Assembly (NCBI GenBank): GCA_002163005.1 | Contig: MAAF01000118.1 | Coordinates: forward strand, 1-41,349 | DNA length: 41,349 nt | From: Colwellia psychrerythraea | GTDB taxonomy: Bacteria; Pseudomonadota; Gammaproteobacteria; Enterobacterales; Alteromonadaceae | Reading direction: 5' to 3' | Part shown: one piece after another, positions 9,955-19,075 of the stretch | Layout of the letters: the number at the start of each line of letters is the position of its first letter | How positions within the stretch are numbered: the stretch's first letter is position 1 | Translations under genes and position numbers: made by a program | Notes under the pieces: model-generated | Seen by the model: only the letters and a program-made list of their open reading frames with translations | Databases searched by the model: none | Told to the model about the DNA's origin: nothing

Positions 9955-11346
9955 CTAAGTTTTTTGGTTTTGTGCAAATGGGTGACGAGTAGTACCACCT
10001 TCATCCAAGTAACGCATGATAATACCGAAATCTAGCTCTAGTTCAGTATCAAGTTCAATGGCAACTTTATGCCCAGAGCCTTTAGCGTCATCAATACTCT
10101 CACCGGTTTTACTATGAATCATTTTGTTTAATATAAATGTCTGGTTGCCGCTAGGTGTCATCAGTTCTAGTTGATCACCAACGAGAAACTTGTTTTTGAC
10201 GTCAATTTCTATCAGGCCAGTTATTTCATTTCGCCCGAGCACTTCACCAACAAATTGCTGAGTATCACTTTTAGAGTAACCATATTCATAGTTTTGGGTA
10301 TCACCATGGCGATGCCGTTGTAAAAAACCTTCGGTATAGCCACGGTGTGCTAGGTGCTCTAAATCGGTATTGAGGCTTGGATTAAACGCTCTGTCTGCTA
10401 TGGCATCATTAATCGCTTTACCATACACTTGTGCTGTTCTTGCACAGTAATAAAATGATTTAGTTCGGCCTTCAATTTTCAGTGAGTGAACCCCCATTTT
10501 AACTAAGCGATCAACATGCTCTACAGCGCGTAAATCTTTTGAGTTCATGATGTATGTACCATGTTCATCTTCAAAAGCTGGCATATATTCACCAGGGCGA
10601 CCTTGTTCTTGTAGTAAAATCACATCATCGATAGGCTTTTGAGAAGGAGTGATGATATCTTGCTCTGGCATATAAACTTCAACGGCTTCAGGTTTAACAG
10701 CAACAATATCTCCTGTCTCTGTTTCTTTGGCTTCATGAGTATCATACTTCCAACGACAAGAGTTGGTACAAGTTCCTTGGTTAGGATCTCTTTTATTGAT
10801 ATAACCTGAGAGTAAACAGCGACCAGAATACGCCATGCAAAGAGCGCCATGGACAAATACTTCTAACTCCATTTCAGGGCAATGAAAGCGAATATCTTCA
10901 ATTTCATCAAGAGAAAGCTCTCTCGATAATATTACGCGCTCTACTCCCTGTTGTTGCCAAAACTTAACGGTTGCCCAATTGACCGCATTTGCTTGAACTG
11001 ACAAATGTATTGGCATGTCAGGAAAGTTTTCTCTAACCAGCATAATAAGACCAGGATCTGACATAATTAATGCGTCCGGCTTCATGCTAACAATAGGTGC
11101 TATATCTTTAAGGAAAGTTTTCAGTTTACCGTTGTGCGGTGCGATATTGTTGACTAGATAGAATTTTTTACCTAGCTGATGTGCTTCATTTATACCAATT
11201 TGAATGTTATCTAAACTAAATTCATTGTTTCTGACCCGTAAAGAATAGCGAGGTTGGCCAGCATAAACAGCATCTGCGCCGTAGGCAAAAGCATATCGCA
11301 TATTTTTTAAACTACCAGCAGGAGAAAGAAGTTCGGGTTTTATCAT
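9955..11346 (-). CDS. trhP: tRNA U34 hydroxylation protein TrhP (peptidase U32 family, YegQ)
   Basis: A 463-residue protein closely matching E. coli YegQ: KPELLSPAGSLKNMRYAFAY, GQPRYSLRVRNNEF, DALIMSDPGLIMLVRE, LSVQANAVNWATVKFW, the cysteine-rich CMAYSGRCLLSGY...NQGTCTNSCRW, and EDEHGTYIMNSKDLRA. Despite the U32 peptidase name, this group makes 5-hydroxyuridine at the wobble position of tRNAs, using prephenate and iron-sulfur proteins as cofactor sources; the conserved cysteines probably bind an Fe-S cluster. The start is set at the ATG read from 11346, giving MIKPELLSP as in E. coli; an upstream TTG at 11382 would add 12 residues not seen in the family. Cotranscribed with yfhL. Confidence 0.95.
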   Translation of the reverse strand: MIKPELLSPAGSLKNMRYAFAYGADAVYAGQPRYSLRVRNNEFSLDNIQIGINEAHQLGKKFYLVNNIAPHNGKLKTFLKDIAPIVSMKPDALIMSDPGLIMLVRENFPDMPIHLSVQANAVNWATVKFWQQQGVERVILSRELSLDEIEDIRFHCPEMELEVFVHGALCMAYSGRCLLSGYINKRDPNQGTCTNSCRWKYDTHEAKETETGDIVAVKPEAVEVYMPEQDIITPSQKPIDDVILLQEQGRPGEYMPAFEDEHGTYIMNSKDLRAVEHVDRLVKMGVHSLKIEGRTKSFYYCARTAQVYGKAINDAIADRAFNPSLNTDLEHLAHRGYTEGFLQRHRHGDTQNYEYGYSKSDTQQFVGEVLGRNEITGLIEIDVKNKFLVGDQLELMTPSGNQTFILNKMIHSKTGESIDDAKGSGHKVAIELDTELELDFGIIMRYLDEGGTTRHPFAQNQKT

Positions 11347-11618
11347 GGGGGTACTCAAATGTATGATGGAATGAAAACGCAAGAAAAAATCAGCGGCAAA
11401 TTATACTCAATATCGCGAACACCTACTATTTCAAATTAAACCAAGCGTGATCTAGATCAATACTTACTTTCTATTGAATTAAGGACGGTCAGAGTTTTTT
11501 TGTGGCAAAATGAGCAGTTATTATCGCTATTAGCTTGAAAAGCATTGATAAAAATAATTACATTTAAAAAAAATGTGCTATTTTTAATAATTATCACAAT
11601 AAAAATAAAGGTGGATTT

Positions 11619-12461
11619 ATGGCAACTGAAAATGCCCTGTATACTATTTTGACTGAAAAGATAAAACAAGACACGCTTGTACTTCCAACTTTACCTGAAG
11701 TGGCATTAAAAGTGAGAAGTGCTGCTGATGATCCAGATATTAATTTAAATCAAATGAGTGATATTATTGCTCAAGATCCTGCCTTATCTTTAGGTATGCT
11801 CAAAGTTGCTAACAATGCTCTTTTGGGGCGCAGTGTGAAAGTAGAGACGGTACCACAAGCCGTAACTCGTATTGGTTTAACCCAAATTAAAAGTATTGCC
11901 ACTGCCATGGCTATTGAACAAGTATTTGTTTCTAATAACGATGTTGTGACTATGTATATGAACAAGGCATGGGTTAAAACAATTGATATAGCATCAGTTG
12001 CGATTAGCTTGATGAATATGTACATAAAAGTAAACAAACATACGCCACTATCTCTCGATACCATTACTTTAGCTGCGTTAGTGCATAATATTGGTGTTTT
12101 ACCTATTTTAACTGAGGCTGAAAATCACCCAGATGTTTTTGCTAACCCGACGTTTTTACAGCAAGCGATTATTAAACTCTCTGGCCGAGTAGGCGGGGCA
12201 ATAACTCGAAGCTGGGGCTTTTCTGAAGAGTTTACATTATTAGCTGAAAGTTGGAGTGATTTAACTGTTTTACCTACTGAAGTACATTATTTAGATTTTA
12301 TTAGAGCAGGAGCTATTTATCATAATGTATTTAAAAATGAATCAACTAAAGAGGCCTTATTAAATAGTTATACTAAGAAAGGCATTTTATCTGACGTTGA
12401 TTACATGGACAGTGATGAATTTAAAGGGATGTGTAAGGACGTAAGGGCTATGTTTATTTAA
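11619..12461 (+). CDS. HDOD domain protein
   Basis: A 280-residue cytoplasmic protein that is almost entirely an HDOD domain (about residues 20-215), a catalytically inactive relative of HD phosphohydrolases. Family features visible are LPTLPEVALKVRSAADDP, ISDIIAQDPALSLGMLKVAN-type sequence, AVTRIGLTQIKSIATAMA and LAALVHNIGVL, where HN replaces the metal-binding HD. Stand-alone HDOD proteins act in signalling, often linked to motility, cyclic-di-GMP or stress, but no partner is encoded nearby. A good ribosome binding site (AAGGTGG, 11608-11614) precedes the ATG. It ends at a shared terminator facing rdgC. Confidence 0.88.
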   Translation: MATENALYTILTEKIKQDTLVLPTLPEVALKVRSAADDPDINLNQMSDIIAQDPALSLGMLKVANNALLGRSVKVETVPQAVTRIGLTQIKSIATAMAIEQVFVSNNDVVTMYMNKAWVKTIDIASVAISLMNMYIKVNKHTPLSLDTITLAALVHNIGVLPILTEAENHPDVFANPTFLQQAIIKLSGRVGGAITRSWGFSEEFTLLAESWSDLTVLPTEVHYLDFIRAGAIYHNVFKNESTKEALLNSYTKKGILSDVDYMDSDEFKGMCKDVRAMFI

Positions 12462-12496
12462 TTGCTTATAATCTCATGAGAAATATAAGCAGAATA

Positions 12497-12530
12497 AAAA
12501 TGGCAACGCTTAGTTGCCATTTTATTTAAT
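12497..12530. terminator. Bidirectional terminator between the HDOD gene and rdgC
   Basis: AAAATGGCAAC (12497-12507) pairs with GTTGCCATTTT (12513-12523) around a 5-nt loop, giving T-rich tails on both strands between convergent genes. Confidence 0.9.
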
Positions 12531-12554
12531 ACTATTTAGTAACACGGTATCCGT

Positions 12555-13478
12555 TTAATCTTTCTCTAACAGGTCAGTCGTCTTCATAGAGAATTCAGCT
12601 AATAGTTCGATAATAAAACGATTTAACTCTCCCGACATTAGCGCGAAATCTGCGTCAAGCTTAGCAACTACATCATCACTATCTATATCATCATTTTGTT
12701 CGTGAATAACATCAAAAAACTTCACTCGTTTTATGGCTAAGTCATCACACAAAATAAATGATAACGATTCATCCCATTCTAGTGCTACCTTTACCACGTA
12801 CTTATCGGCATCTAAATGTGATTTAATCTCTTCACTTAATAGGTCTTGATTTTTTACACGAACAACTGCACCATCATCCCCTAAAGCATTAAATTCAGCT
12901 TCCATGCCTAAAGTAAACTTACCACCTAAGCTCTTCTCGTTTAGCCAGTCAGTCATTGTTTCATCAGCGCACACGTCAGGTTCAAAACTGGTCACAGGTA
13001 AGGTACCAAGTACTTTACGTAATAAAGCTAATAAATCTTCTGCTTTACCACGTGAGCTTGAATTGATAACGATAATATTATTAACTGGGCTTATATAAGC
13101 ATGAGTATCTGTTATACGAGAAAAAGCACGAGGCAGTAATTCAAAAGTTATATCTTCTTTGAATTGTTCCTTCTCTTTCTTCGTAGCACCACGGCCTTGC
13201 TCTTGTTCAAGTAAATTAACTTTTTCTTCTACCATATCTTTAATAACGGAGGCGGGAAGCATTTTTTCTTCTTTGCGTGCACAAATTAGAAAGTTACCGT
13301 TTGCACTATGAACACTTGTATCACCATGCTTTCCTAATGCGTTTATCCAGCCAAAATGAGCAATTTCTGTAGAGCCTAGCGGAGTAAAAAGGTGTTCAGA
13401 TAAATGTTTTTCTAAGTCTTGCTCAGACCATTCAAATGGACGAGTAAAAGCAAAAAAGTAAAGGTTTTTAAACCACAT
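12555..13478 (-). CDS. rdgC: Recombination-associated protein RdgC
   Basis: A 307-residue nucleoid-associated DNA-binding protein that forms a ring on double-stranded DNA and restrains RecA. The start MWFKNLYFFAFTRPF, the LPASVIKDMVEEKV segment, ELLPRAFSRI, and the C-terminal LNRFIIELLAEF are typical, and the length is close to E. coli RdgC (303). AGGA lies 8 bases before the ATG read from 13478. The sensor kinase gene lies 80 bp upstream on the same strand, so readthrough from it is possible, although no functional link is known. Confidence 0.95.
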   Translation of the reverse strand: MWFKNLYFFAFTRPFEWSEQDLEKHLSEHLFTPLGSTEIAHFGWINALGKHGDTSVHSANGNFLICARKEEKMLPASVIKDMVEEKVNLLEQEQGRGATKKEKEQFKEDITFELLPRAFSRITDTHAYISPVNNIIVINSSSRGKAEDLLALLRKVLGTLPVTSFEPDVCADETMTDWLNEKSLGGKFTLGMEAEFNALGDDGAVVRVKNQDLLSEEIKSHLDADKYVVKVALEWDESLSFILCDDLAIKRVKFFDVIHEQNDDIDSDDVVAKLDADFALMSGELNRFIIELLAEFSMKTTDLLEKD

Positions 13479-13558
13479 AAGTAAATCCTAGGTTGATATA
13501 TGTATAAGCGTATTTTGGCGATTATCATACCTGAATTCTATTGTTAAGACAGCAGCTT

Positions 13559-15301
13559 TTAGCTATACCTCATATCGGGCAACGTCATGCGATAGCTTAA
13601 GCCTTCACCTGATTTAGAGTAAGCGTCTATAGAGCCATTGAGGGTACCAACTACTAGGTTTTTAATTATGTGTGTACCTAAACCCGTACCGCCTTTGTCG
13701 GCTTGAGTGGTATAAAAAGGGTCAAATAATTTAACAAGCTGTTCTTCATTAATACCTGTGCCATTATCCCAGTAAAGTATTATTAATCTTTGCTGCTCTA
13801 TGGTCACATCTATATTGATCATACCTCGGTTAATATCATGAAACCCATGGATTATAGAGTTAATAATTAAATTAATAATTATTTGGGCAATAGCCCCAGG
13901 GTGAGTATAAATTTCAATATGAGGATCGCAATTTATTTTGACACAATGATTGGTTTTTTTTAATTTTGGATGAATTGACTGGATAATTTCATCAAGATAT
14001 TTTGAAATATTTATCAATCTTACTTTATCATTGGTTTGATCAACTGCAACTTGCTTAAAGCTAGTAATTAACTCGGCAGCTCTTTGTAAGTTATTTGATA
14101 TTAGCTTAATGCTGTGTTGAGCATTACTTATAAAACAATGAATAGTGCGTTTTGACAACTTTTGTGCTGTGATGTCTTGTTGTAGTTTGGTAATAATATC
14201 AGCTAGATAACTTGTTGAAGTGATGCTAATGCCAATAGGGGTATTAACTTCATGAGAAACTTCAGCGCTTAGTTGTCCTAAAGACGCCATTTTTTCTGCT
14301 TCTAATAACCTATCTTGAGCTTTACTTAATTCTAATATTGAATTTTTTAACTCTTTGTTGGTAGTGATCAGTGTGCCTTCTGTTTTACGGCGGCGATTAT
14401 TCTCTGCTTTTAATTCATTTTGCTGTTTTAGCATTTCCTTTTGTTGCACTTCCATTTTCAATAACGTGCGACTTAATGTGGAGGTTTTCCTAGCAACTTC
14501 CTGTTCGAGCAATAAATTTTGTTCGTCTAATTTATCATTAGCTAAGTTAGTTTCTCGTTGGGATAATGAAAGTTTATCTTTAAATTCAACAAGTTCATCA
14601 ATTAAATTATTATAAGCATCTTCAAGAATATTTAGCTCGTTTTTTTCATCGTTCATAATATGAAATTTAGAGGCTTCGGGATCATGTAAATCAAGTTGCT
14701 TCATTTGATCGGTAAGCTCTTGTAAAGGCTCGGTTAACAACTTAGTAAAAGCTAATAAAAATAAGAACACTAAAAAAGCTGTTTTTACAATGGCATTACC
14801 AATTAGGAAATATATTCCCACCTCAATACGGCTAAAAATAACATCATTGCTTGATAATAAAGTGACAGTGCCAACCGTTGTAGTCCGACCTGAAAATTCA
14901 AATATTAATGGAAAAGAGTGGCCGAATAGACCTTCAGTTAGGGAGCTTATGCTTTGAAGTTCACTGTAAGCATTTTTAGACGCTTGAGAGGGAGCCGATA
15001 AAACTTCACCAAGTTGAGTGATAACATTATTTGCTTCATCGGTTACTGTTATCCCTTTGATCATTGGAATAGCGATTAAACCTTCAGAAATATCAACAGC
15101 TTGTTGAGTATTAAGTTCCCATACCGCACGGGTTAAGCTACCACTAATGGTTTTTTGCAAAGTAAGTAGTTCACTATTTATGTGACTTTTTGTATTAAAA
15201 TATTCTGCAATTATCTGAATGCCAGTAACACTGATGGTTAAAATAAAATAAACAGAGAGTACTCTTGTTAGCAGCTTACGCGATAGGCTAGTTCTTTTCA
15301 T
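13559..15301 (-). CDS. Sensor histidine kinase without an adjacent response regulator
   Basis: A 580-residue membrane kinase. TM1 is at about residues 11-32, a periplasmic sensor region at 33-161 (with SLTRAVWELNTQQAV, a pattern seen in several envelope sensors), and TM2 at 162-187. A HAMP-like linker and a long coiled coil (about 235-335) follow. The catalytic part has the H box SAEVSHEVNTPIG (phospho-accepting His350), the N box IIINLIINSIIHGF, the G1 box DNGTGI, the F box FDPFYTTQ and the G2 box GGTGLGTHI, so it should be active. No response regulator gene is beside it; PhoB nearby belongs with PhoR. The signal is unknown. Its upstream region, shared with the divergent porin, contains a 9-bp tandem repeat. 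Confidence 0.9.
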   Translation of the reverse strand: MKRTSLSRKLLTRVLSVYFILTISVTGIQIIAEYFNTKSHINSELLTLQKTISGSLTRAVWELNTQQAVDISEGLIAIPMIKGITVTDEANNVITQLGEVLSAPSQASKNAYSELQSISSLTEGLFGHSFPLIFEFSGRTTTVGTVTLLSSNDVIFSRIEVGIYFLIGNAIVKTAFLVFLFLLAFTKLLTEPLQELTDQMKQLDLHDPEASKFHIMNDEKNELNILEDAYNNLIDELVEFKDKLSLSQRETNLANDKLDEQNLLLEQEVARKTSTLSRTLLKMEVQQKEMLKQQNELKAENNRRRKTEGTLITTNKELKNSILELSKAQDRLLEAEKMASLGQLSAEVSHEVNTPIGISITSTSYLADIITKLQQDITAQKLSKRTIHCFISNAQHSIKLISNNLQRAAELITSFKQVAVDQTNDKVRLINISKYLDEIIQSIHPKLKKTNHCVKINCDPHIEIYTHPGAIAQIIINLIINSIIHGFHDINRGMINIDVTIEQQRLIILYWDNGTGINEEQLVKLFDPFYTTQADKGGTGLGTHIIKNLVVGTLNGSIDAYSKSGEGLSYRMTLPDMRYS

Positions 15302-15369
15302 TATCAGTTATCTTATGGCTTGGTTTAGGACGTTATTGTTAATTCTAGTAAATAAATATAAAAAATAAT

Positions 15370-15437
15370 AAAGATAATAAAGATAATAAAGATAATAAAG
15401 ATAATTTTACAATTCAAAATTATCTTTATCAGATAAT
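15370..15437. repeat. Four tandem 9-bp repeats plus inverted copies
   Basis: The unit AAAGATAAT occurs four times head to tail at 15370-15405. An inverted copy, ATTATCTTT, follows at 15419-15427, and AGATAAT again at 15431-15437. The last direct copy extends to a perfect 12-bp stem, AAAGATAATTTT (15397-15408) with AAAATTATCTTT (15416-15427). It lies 68-136 bp upstream of the sensor kinase start, in the 438-bp gap (15302-15739) shared with the porin gene. A change in copy number would alter promoter or leader spacing and not a reading frame. Confidence 0.9.
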
Positions 15438-15648
15438 TAGAGGCTATTGTTTTTCTAGCTTTATTTTTAAACAAATGCCGTGTTTTGAGTTCTCTTTATT
15501 CATGTTGCTTGTTCTTACGTAGATTTACTTGGCGACAGAGCTAATTATAACTTTGAAAGATTAATAGCTGTTAATCAAGTGAAACATTATTTAAAAAAAA
15601 TAGATACTATGACAAAAATAGGTGTTTTTTATGAATATAAGCTTACAT

Positions 15649-15682
15649 CTGTAACAAATCTGTAATGTATGTGTTGTAAAAT
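15649..15682 (+). promoter_or_regulatory. Pho box and -10 of the porin promoter
   Basis: Two direct 11-bp half-sites begin with CTGTAA at 15649 and 15660, close to the PhoB consensus (CTGTCATA-A-CTGTCA). A -10-like TAAAAT (15677-15682) begins 10 bp after the end of the 18-bp box, the geometry of PhoB-activated promoters in which the box takes the place of a -35 element. The porin ATG is 57 bp further on. Confidence 0.75.
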
Positions 15683-15739
15683 CTTTAGCTATTAGACCTA
15701 CTATTCAACAATTTTAAATTTAATTATCTAGGAATATTT

Positions 15740-16750
15740 ATGAAACTGGTTAAAAGCTGTATTGCAATGACTCTTTGTTCTGTCTTAACAATGCCGACAT
15801 TTGCAGCCGATAAGACACAAGAACAACAAGGAATTATCGATTTTTACGGTAAATTAAATATTTCATTACAGGCAACTGAAGAAAAAGGGGAGTCGTTTAA
15901 TGAACTGAAAAGTAATGCTTCTCGAGTTGGTGTAAAGGGTAAATATTCTTTAGATCATGACCTAACGGCTATTTATAAACTTGAATGGCAGGTCAATGTT
16001 AATGATGATAGTAAAGATACATTAACTGCACGAAATCAATGGGTTGGTGTCAGAGGTGGGTTTGGTGAGCTTACCGTAGGTCGATCAGATACAACACTAA
16101 AGGTTTCACAAGGAAAGTTCGACTTATTTAATGATTATGAAGCTGATTTAAAACACCTTTTTATCGGTGAAAACCGTGTAGCAGATTCTATCACTTATAA
16201 ATCCCCTGTTTTTAAACATGTTCAACTATTAACAAGTTATATTATTTCTGATGATATTGAAGCTGATGACCCATATTCTGTTGGCGTGTTTTTTGGCGAT
16301 TTGAACTTGAAAAAGACTGATTTTTTCTTATCCGTTGCTCATGATGAAAATATGCCGGTTAAATTTAAACCTGTGGATTCAGGTGAGAGTTCAAGGACTG
16401 AAGCCTTAGCCAATACGCGTGTAACGGGTATGTATAAATTTGGTGATTTACGTTTGGGGGCAATGTTTGTGGATACTGAAGTAGTTAATACCGGTAAGTC
16501 TGAAACAGGTTATGCAGCCAATGTTTCATATAAAGTAGGGAAGGTATTAGCAAAGGTTCAATATCAAGAGTTTTCAGGCTCTGATTCAATAAGTGTTGGT
16601 GCGGATTATAAACTAGGTAAAAACACTAAAGTATATGCTTGGTATACAGATAGAGAAGGAAATGAAGTTACCGCTAATGATGATGGTATTGATTATATTC
16701 TCGCCACGAAAGGGCAGTATTTTGCGATTGGTATGGAACAAAAGTTTTAG
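15740..16750 (+). CDS. Gram-negative outer-membrane porin, probably phosphate-starvation induced
   Basis: A 336-residue protein with a signal peptide (cleavage predicted after TFA, about residue 22) and the layout of a 16-strand general porin: DFYGKLNISLQ first strand, LKSNASRVGVKGKY, RNQWVGVRGGFGELTVGR (a porin signature near residues 94-112), and a final strand ending in Phe (YFAIGMEQKF), the outer-membrane assembly signal. It should form a passive pore for small solutes. AGGA at 15730-15733 precedes the ATG. The upstream Pho box and the phoBR genes just downstream suggest a role like PhoE or OprP, favouring phosphate entry under starvation. Selectivity cannot be read from the sequence. Confidence 0.88.
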   Translation: MKLVKSCIAMTLCSVLTMPTFAADKTQEQQGIIDFYGKLNISLQATEEKGESFNELKSNASRVGVKGKYSLDHDLTAIYKLEWQVNVNDDSKDTLTARNQWVGVRGGFGELTVGRSDTTLKVSQGKFDLFNDYEADLKHLFIGENRVADSITYKSPVFKHVQLLTSYIISDDIEADDPYSVGVFFGDLNLKKTDFFLSVAHDENMPVKFKPVDSGESSRTEALANTRVTGMYKFGDLRLGAMFVDTEVVNTGKSETGYAANVSYKVGKVLAKVQYQEFSGSDSISVGADYKLGKNTKVYAWYTDREGNEVTANDDGIDYILATKGQYFAIGMEQKF

Positions 16751-16782
16751 GATTTGCCTCTAAATTTATCTTTAATTCAAAC

Positions 16783-16818
16783 AAAGCCGTTAATTTCCTG
16801 TGGATTAACGGCTTTTTT
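16783..16818 (+). terminator. Intrinsic terminator after the porin gene
   Basis: AAAGCCGTTAAT and ATTAACGGCTTT form a perfect 12-bp stem with a 9-nt loop, ending in a run of six T. Confidence 0.93.
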
Positions 16819-16866
16819 GTAGGTGTATACTTGCTAAAGCGTTAAGCTTGTTTGATAATTTTGTTT

Positions 16867-16900
16867 TTGTCATAAAACTGTCACTTAACTTCTGCACAAT
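16867..16900 (+). promoter_or_regulatory. Pho box and -10 of the phoBR promoter
   Basis: Half-sites TTGTCA (16867) and CTGTCA (16878) are spaced by exactly 11 bp and match the PhoB consensus very well. A -10-like CACAAT at 16895-16900 begins 10 bp after the box. The phoB ATG is about 83 bp downstream. This implies PhoB autoactivates its own operon, as in E. coli. Confidence 0.85.
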
Positions 16901-16983
16901 AACTTATCAAGTGTGAATTTTTGTTAATGTTTGTTTTATTAACAGTGGATTGCATCAGTTAGTTATATTATTAGGATGTTTAC

Positions 16984-17691
16984 ATGAGTAGAAAAATTTT
17001 AGTCGTTGAGGATGAGACTCCTATCAGGGAGATGATTAGTTTTGTATTGGATCAAAATGGTTTCAATGCGATAGAAGCTTGTGACATAGAACAAGCCTTA
17101 GCTAAAGTTCACGAGCCTTATCCTGATTTAATCCTACTTGATTGGATGTTACCTGGAGGCACTGGTGTTTCGTTAGCAAAAAAACTAAAGCAAAATGAAT
17201 ACACACGAAATATTCCGATCATTATGCTGACAGCCAGAAGCGATGAAGACGATAAAGTAAAAGGTTTTGAAGCTGGGGTCGATGATTATGTGACTAAACC
17301 TTTTTCACCTAAAGAGCTTATTGCCCGTATTAAAGCGGTAATCCGTCGAGTGTCTCCTACATCTCTTGAAGAAGAGGTTGATTTTCATGGTCTTAAACTT
17401 GACCCTGTTGCTCATCGCGTGGCTATTAACGGTAATAGTTTAGACCTGGGGCCAACAGAGTTTCGCTTATTGCACTTTTTTATGACCCACACAGAAAGAG
17501 TATATTCACGCGAACAATTACTTGATAATGTTTGGGGTACAAATATTTATGTTGAAGACCGAACTGTTGATGTTCATATCAGGCGTTTACGTAAAGCCAT
17601 CTCTGGTGAAGGACACGAAGATTTTATACAGACCGTCCGTGGCGCGGGTTATCGTTTTTCAAGCAAATTAAAAAAAGTTAGTTCACTGTAA
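16984..17691 (+). CDS. phoB: Phosphate regulon response regulator PhoB
   Basis: A 235-residue OmpR-class regulator. The receiver domain (1-120) has the acidic pocket VVEDE, phospho-acceptor Asp53 in [10 protein letters not shown], the conserved Thr in MLTARS and Lys in [10 protein letters not shown]. The winged-helix domain (about 135-230) shows [27 protein letters not shown] and [17 protein letters not shown], which matches PhoB more closely than OmpR. Phosphorylated by PhoR under phosphate limitation, it binds Pho boxes such as those at 15649, 16867 and 19225. phoR follows after 32 bp. Confidence 0.97.
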   Translation: MSRKILVVEDETPIREMISFVLDQNGFNAIEACDIEQALAKVHEPYPDLILLDWMLPGGTGVSLAKKLKQNEYTRNIPIIMLTARSDEDDKVKGFEAGVDDYVTKPFSPKELIARIKAVIRRVSPTSLEEEVDFHGLKLDPVAHRVAINGNSLDLGPTEFRLLHFFMTHTERVYSREQLLDNVWGTNIYVEDRTVDVHIRRLRKAISGEGHEDFIQTVRGAGYRFSSKLKKVSSL

Positions 17692-17723
17692 CTGCTTCTC
17701 TGTTGGAAAGTAATTAGGCAAGT

Positions 17724-19031
17724 ATGCATTTCCGTTTATCTTTTATAAATATTATTTATCGCTTATTAGGTTTGTTGCTGGCAAGTGCTTTTGTCGGCTG
17801 GTTATTCGGTTATGTTTTGTTGGTAATGCTTGCAACCAGTATATTTTTGTTGGTTTGGCATTTTCATCATTTATTTAAACTGATTAATTGGCTGTGGCAA
17901 TCTAAAGCGTTATCTCCTCCACAAGCCAAAGGAGTATGGGGATACCTATATGACGGTTTATATCGGCAAGTTAAGCAGCAGCGTAATAAGCAAAAACAAT
18001 TAAATGAAAAAATCCGGCGTTTTCGAGATGGCGCTGAAGCGCTTCCTGATGCGGCATTAATGTTATCTGAGGAACTCACTATTGAGTGGGGAAATAAAAA
18101 AGCGCAACGACTTTTGGGTGTTCGTTGGCCAGAAGATTTTGGTCAGCGTATAGATAACTTACTTAGAGCGCCCGAATTTTCAGATTATTTAGCACACGAG
18201 AACTTTGAATACCCTTGTTTGTTAATTTCCCCGATTCACTCTGATGTGCAACTTGAAATACGTCTTATGGCGTATGGAAGCGAACATGTATTACTCTTGG
18301 CAAGAGATATATCTAATCTCCAGCGTTTAGAGGATATGCGCCGTGATTTTGTCGCAAATGTCTCCCATGAACTAAAAACACCCTTAACGGTTGTTCGTGG
18401 ATATGTTGAAATGATTCAAGCTTCACAAGAAACATTTGATCCTCATTGGCAAAAAGCGTTTCAAACTATTGAAGGTCAAGTATCTCGCATGGATCGCTTA
18501 GTTGAACAATTGCTTAATTTAGCTAAAGTAGAAAATAATAGTGATGAAGAGAAGCAATGCGTCAATATGGCACAACTAATTCGTACATTAGTTGATGAGG
18601 TTACTTGGCTTAATCAGGAAAAACAGCACCAAATTACTCTAGATATTTCCACGGATGTATTTGTTTTAGGTTTTGAAACTGAATTAAAGAGTGCCTGTGC
18701 CAATCTCTTATCTAATGCTATTGCATACACTCAGCCTAATGGTTGTATTAAAGTTAGTTGGCGTTTGATGGGCAATAAAGCTGTTTTCTCAGTTAAAGAT
18801 AACGGTGATGGTATTAAACCTGAGCATGTTAATCGATTAACTGAGCGCTTTTATCGTATAGATAGATCTCGTTCTAGAGATACAGGAGGCTCTGGCTTAG
18901 GGTTAGCAATAGTTAAGCATGTTTTGCATCACCATCAAGCCGAATTAATTATTAATAGCCACTGGGGACAAGGCAGCGAGTTCTCAATTTATTTTGATCC
19001 TAGCACCCTATCAAGCCCACTTGTTAATTAA
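17724..19031 (+). CDS. phoR: Phosphate regulon sensor kinase PhoR
   Basis: A 435-residue inner-membrane kinase. Two closely spaced hydrophobic helices (about residues 10-47) with almost no periplasmic loop are typical of PhoR, which senses through the Pst/PhoU complex. A cytoplasmic PAS domain (about 100-195) follows, then the H box FVANVSHELKTPL (His215), N box ACANLLSNAIAYT, G1 DNGDGI, F box ERFYRIDRSRSR and G2 GGSGLGLAIV. Length and layout match E. coli PhoR (431). It is the second gene of the phoBR operon. Confidence 0.96.
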   Translation: MHFRLSFINIIYRLLGLLLASAFVGWLFGYVLLVMLATSIFLLVWHFHHLFKLINWLWQSKALSPPQAKGVWGYLYDGLYRQVKQQRNKQKQLNEKIRRFRDGAEALPDAALMLSEELTIEWGNKKAQRLLGVRWPEDFGQRIDNLLRAPEFSDYLAHENFEYPCLLISPIHSDVQLEIRLMAYGSEHVLLLARDISNLQRLEDMRRDFVANVSHELKTPLTVVRGYVEMIQASQETFDPHWQKAFQTIEGQVSRMDRLVEQLLNLAKVENNSDEEKQCVNMAQLIRTLVDEVTWLNQEKQHQITLDISTDVFVLGFETELKSACANLLSNAIAYTQPNGCIKVSWRLMGNKAVFSVKDNGDGIKPEHVNRLTERFYRIDRSRSRDTGGSGLGLAIVKHVLHHHQAELIINSHWGQGSEFSIYFDPSTLSSPLVN

Positions 19032-19075
19032 TAACCAGTCCCTTGGGGAAGGCTGAACAAACCATGTTCTTCGTT

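Noticed and set aside
15370..15405. Tandem 9-bp units as a CRISPR or replication origin iteron array
   Set aside because: Units are contiguous and too short for CRISPR; no replication initiator gene or DnaA boxes are nearby.
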